This document shows, piece after piece, positions 61,301 to 64,000 of a stretch of 64,000 bases of DNA; the first letter of the stretch is position 1; every line of letters starts with the position of its first letter. The notes beneath the pieces were generated by a model. It saw nothing but the letters and a program-made list of their open reading frames with translations. It made no database searches and was not told the DNA's origin. The position numbers and the translations under genes were made by a program. Origin of the DNA: Numida meleagris (Eukaryota > Chordata > Aves > Galliformes > Numididae); the NCBI RefSeq assembly GCF_002078875.1, contig NC_034424.1, forward strand, positions 7,543,586 to 7,607,585, written 5' to 3'.

Positions 61301-64000
61301 CAGCACAATGTGCAAGCGCAGGCGAAGCAGCGAGTCGAGAGCCCTGGCGGAGCGCAGTGGGCGCTGCGTGACTTGGCCCTGAGTCACCCCGTGCCCTATG
61401 GGGCAGCTCCCCTCTGCTCCCAGCCTAGCACCTGCACCAGGTGCACGGTGGGCAGCTCCCTCACCTCCTCGTGCTGGACACGTCCGTGGGGTTGAGCAGG
61501 GCGGGAGGTGGAGATGGAGCTCCTGTCTTTCCCATATTTCTCGTCGCTTTGGCCTCTGTCTCCGTGTCAGATGTCTTTGCTTGCTGGTGAAGCTTTGGGA
61601 GCGTTCCTTCATCCGAGCATCTGGGTTTTTGCTCTCTGCACCCCATGGAGAAGGAAGGAGTGGCAGCAGGGATGTTTTTAACTCCTGCACGTTGTTTTTT
61701 CTGGCTGAAACCGTGTCCCCTGCCTGGTGTCACTTCCCTGCTCTGTGCACACAGGGCAGCTGCGGTTTCCATCAGCCTGGACACACTGGGGAGGTGCCCA
61801 AGCCGCAGTGCTGGGATGTCACAAAAATGGCTGGGACCAGCTGTGGTCACACGGATCTCCATGTCCATTCCCAATTCTGTGAACCTCTAAGGCAGAGTCC
61901 ACCTATGCTCTCCATTGCACTAGCTGAGCACCTGGCAGCCATTTCCCCTCCCAGCAGCCCAAGGTGCCCTTGGAGCCCTGAGGACCTCCAGGAGGTCAGG
62001 ACGCATCTGCAAGCCAAGCACCAAAAATCCAGGCACCCCAAAGCAGCCTGCACTCTGTCCCATTGATGCACTACATTTTGCAAAGTGACTCCGTAAATAG
62101 TTAAATCTGATCTGTAGGTTACAAAAGGAGAAGTTGAAATGTGCCTCAGACCGTACAACTGATCCCCGAGGGGACCTGGACCCCAACCACATCCCCCAGC
62201 CCCCTCCTGCCTCCACACCCAGCTCTAATCTCAGGGCTCAGGGCTCCGAGCATGAGTAAACTCACCTGTTATTTGCAAGCAATTCACCCACAAGTACTTG
62301 ACAAACATAAGCCTGTAATTAAGTAAATAACACAAGCCTTCTCCCCCATTATGCAGCGCTGCAGACCGACTTCTGTTTAAATTGTTTTATGGCGAAGAGT
62401 TTTAAATCACTCTTTTTATTTGAGATGAGGTAAAGGCTAAACAGAGAGAAATAAAAATTGGGAGAAAAAGGCCTGGATGGGCGGCTGCCAGGCTCGGCCC
62501 TATCTCTGCTTTTCTCATAGGAAACCCCCATAAAAGCGCTGAGAACAGGGCACCCGCAGCATCGCCTTCTGTTCTGCTGCTATCGCAAACCAAACATAGT
62601 GGAAGGTGAATGTAAACAGTTCCTTCAGCCCGATCAAATCGCCAGATGTCAAATTAGCGCACTCAGTTAAGCCTCGGCCCTAATTGTGCCGTTTGCTGTG
62701 CAGGCACAGCCCTCGGGGAGGGGACACCTCTTGGCCCCCGCTCCCAGTCCTGCTCCCGTGCACCCCACGGCTGGGTGTGGGGCAGGTTCCCACCTGAGAG
62801 AAGCCCCTGGGGGAGCACCCCCAGTCTGGGGAAGGGGCAGAGCCACCGCAGACAGCCGTGCCCCCCAGCTCAGCATCTCCCCCCTGCTCCCCACTGCTGC
62901 CTCCTCCAGCAGCTCTGCACGTCTGCATCTCCTCCAGCCCCTCTCTTGGTTGCAGGATGCAGCAATGCCTCCCCAGCAGCTTCTGCGGGACCCAGCACTC
63001 ACCGCTCCGCTGAGCACAGCCAAGCTTTCCGCACGCAATCCCCAGCTGGCTGCATGCACACACAGCACAAACCCACGTCGGTGGCTACCCAGGCGCTGCT
63101 GGCCATCCTTATCACGTTTTCTCAGTAGCAGCTCTCCCTCCTTCCCCACACAATGAAGGTCAGGGCACAGAGGGACGTTTGCTTCCTCGCCATCAGCACA
63201 GCCTGATTTTGTTGGCTTCTCATCCTTCCTGCCCAGCAGATCCCTGCTCCCCGCATCCCGCGCTCCTCACCCTGCGCTGCGGTGCAGCCCAGCCCCGCCA
63301 GCTGCCCAGCAAGGATGTGATGCTGCTCGCGCAGGCTCCCACCCGAGTGAGCCGGGAAATGACCAAAACGGGAAATTATTGGGAGTAAACAACCATCTGC
63401 AGCTTTTTTTACCACTTAGAGGACACTTTTTTTTTTTCTTTTACAGGACTCAGCCATTTCTAAGGATGGGAAAGGCCGTCCCACTGCAAGCCCGCTGGGT
63501 GACCGTGGCCTGGGGGACACTGGGGACACTGAAACTAAACTATTTTTTGTGTTAGAAGAGCAAGCACCGAGCTGGCCAAAGACAAATTGTGAAGTGGCCT
63601 CAGAGGTGCCTCTGCCAGTGTCTAATGTGCACATAGGTGGTGTAACGTGAGATCAGAGAGGTGGCAACGGTGTCACTGCTGGTGTCACCTAGGGGCAGCA
63701 GACTGCAAAGGGGAGCTCAGCCTCTTATTAGACAGCAGATCACCCACACAGGAGAAACCTTTCGGGTGTGTAGGAAGCTGGCTGGTTTCCTGCCTCAGCA
63801 CTGCTCTCCTGGCCTGGATCTTCTTGGGGAAAAGGGAGCTCCGTCCAGCAGGCACCTCTGTGCCCTAAAGCTCCCAGGTCCCACAACAGAGCCACATGTC
63901 CCTGTCCTGAGGCATAGAAAGAGGTGAAAAGGATCAGGGATGTGGGTCTTGTGGTGCCGCTGGCAGCGCTCGTCACGCTGTGATCTCCACAGCCTCTGGT
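58320..64000. other. intergenic DNA to window end, no gene seen
   Basis: No NOTCH1 exon or other coding exon was recognised. Poly-T runs occur at 59033-59049 and 61110-61132. The older CR1 tail at 59141-59186 is listed separately. Confidence 0.4.
59141..59186 (+). mobile_element. old CR1 3' end remnant
   Basis: TAGATGATCCTTGGGGTCCT followed by TTCCAAGCCATTCTATTAAT resembles the CR1 3' end with more divergence than the other two copies. Confidence 0.6.

Noticed and set aside
36000..64000. 5' exons of NOTCH1
   Set aside because: No signal-peptide exon followed by EGF-repeat exons with GT/AG borders was found on the plus strand; the gene probably starts beyond the window.

Overview
This window is vertebrate nuclear DNA, almost certainly from a galliform bird and most likely a chicken GC-rich microchromosome. 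The coding exons are spliced with canonical GT/AG borders. The proteins match DIPK1B (FAM69B), AGPAT2 and EGFL7, and miR-126 lies in an EGFL7 intron. Avian CR1 retroposon tails and one solo LTR are present. The gene order SNHG7(+) - DIPK1B(-) - AGPAT2(+) - EGFL7(-) is the order known from human 9q34.3, where NOTCH1 lies on the far side of EGFL7. No NOTCH1 exon is visible here.

Layout. About 400-4,880: SNHG7, a spliced non-coding host gene with a CpG-rich, TATA-containing, 5'TOP-like promoter and two paralogous H/ACA snoRNAs in consecutive introns. About 6,450-11,192: DIPK1B on the minus strand, five coding exons, 431 codons, with its promoter partly hidden by a 550-base assembly gap. 11.2-16.8 kb: divergent intergenic region holding homeodomain-like palindromes, GATA clusters and a 30-bp minisatellite. 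16,875-23,553: AGPAT2, six coding exons, 272 codons, with a 3'UTR probably reaching about 25.8 kb. 25.8-27.45 kb: convergent spacer. 27,616-32,643: EGFL7, seven coding exons, with miR-126 at 28,571-28,658 and candidate non-coding first exons in a CpG island at 34.8-35.7 kb. 36-64 kb: about 28 kb without a supportable gene, the flank that by synteny faces NOTCH1. It holds a solo LTR with a 5-bp target duplication, two or three CR1 tails, an AT-rich hairpin and several candidate enhancers.

The genes do not form an operon. SNHG7 is a snoRNA host. DIPK1B is an ER membrane pseudokinase-like protein. AGPAT2 makes phosphatidic acid. EGFL7 and miR-126 form a known endothelial unit. I found no CRISPR array, bacterial-type system or clearly new gene family. 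The most useful leads are the predicted EGFL7 C-terminal extension, the degenerate H box in one snoRNA, a species-specific N-C-T sequon beside the AGPAT2 catalytic motif, and several palindromic or clustered regulatory candidates. All regulatory calls rest on motif reading alone.
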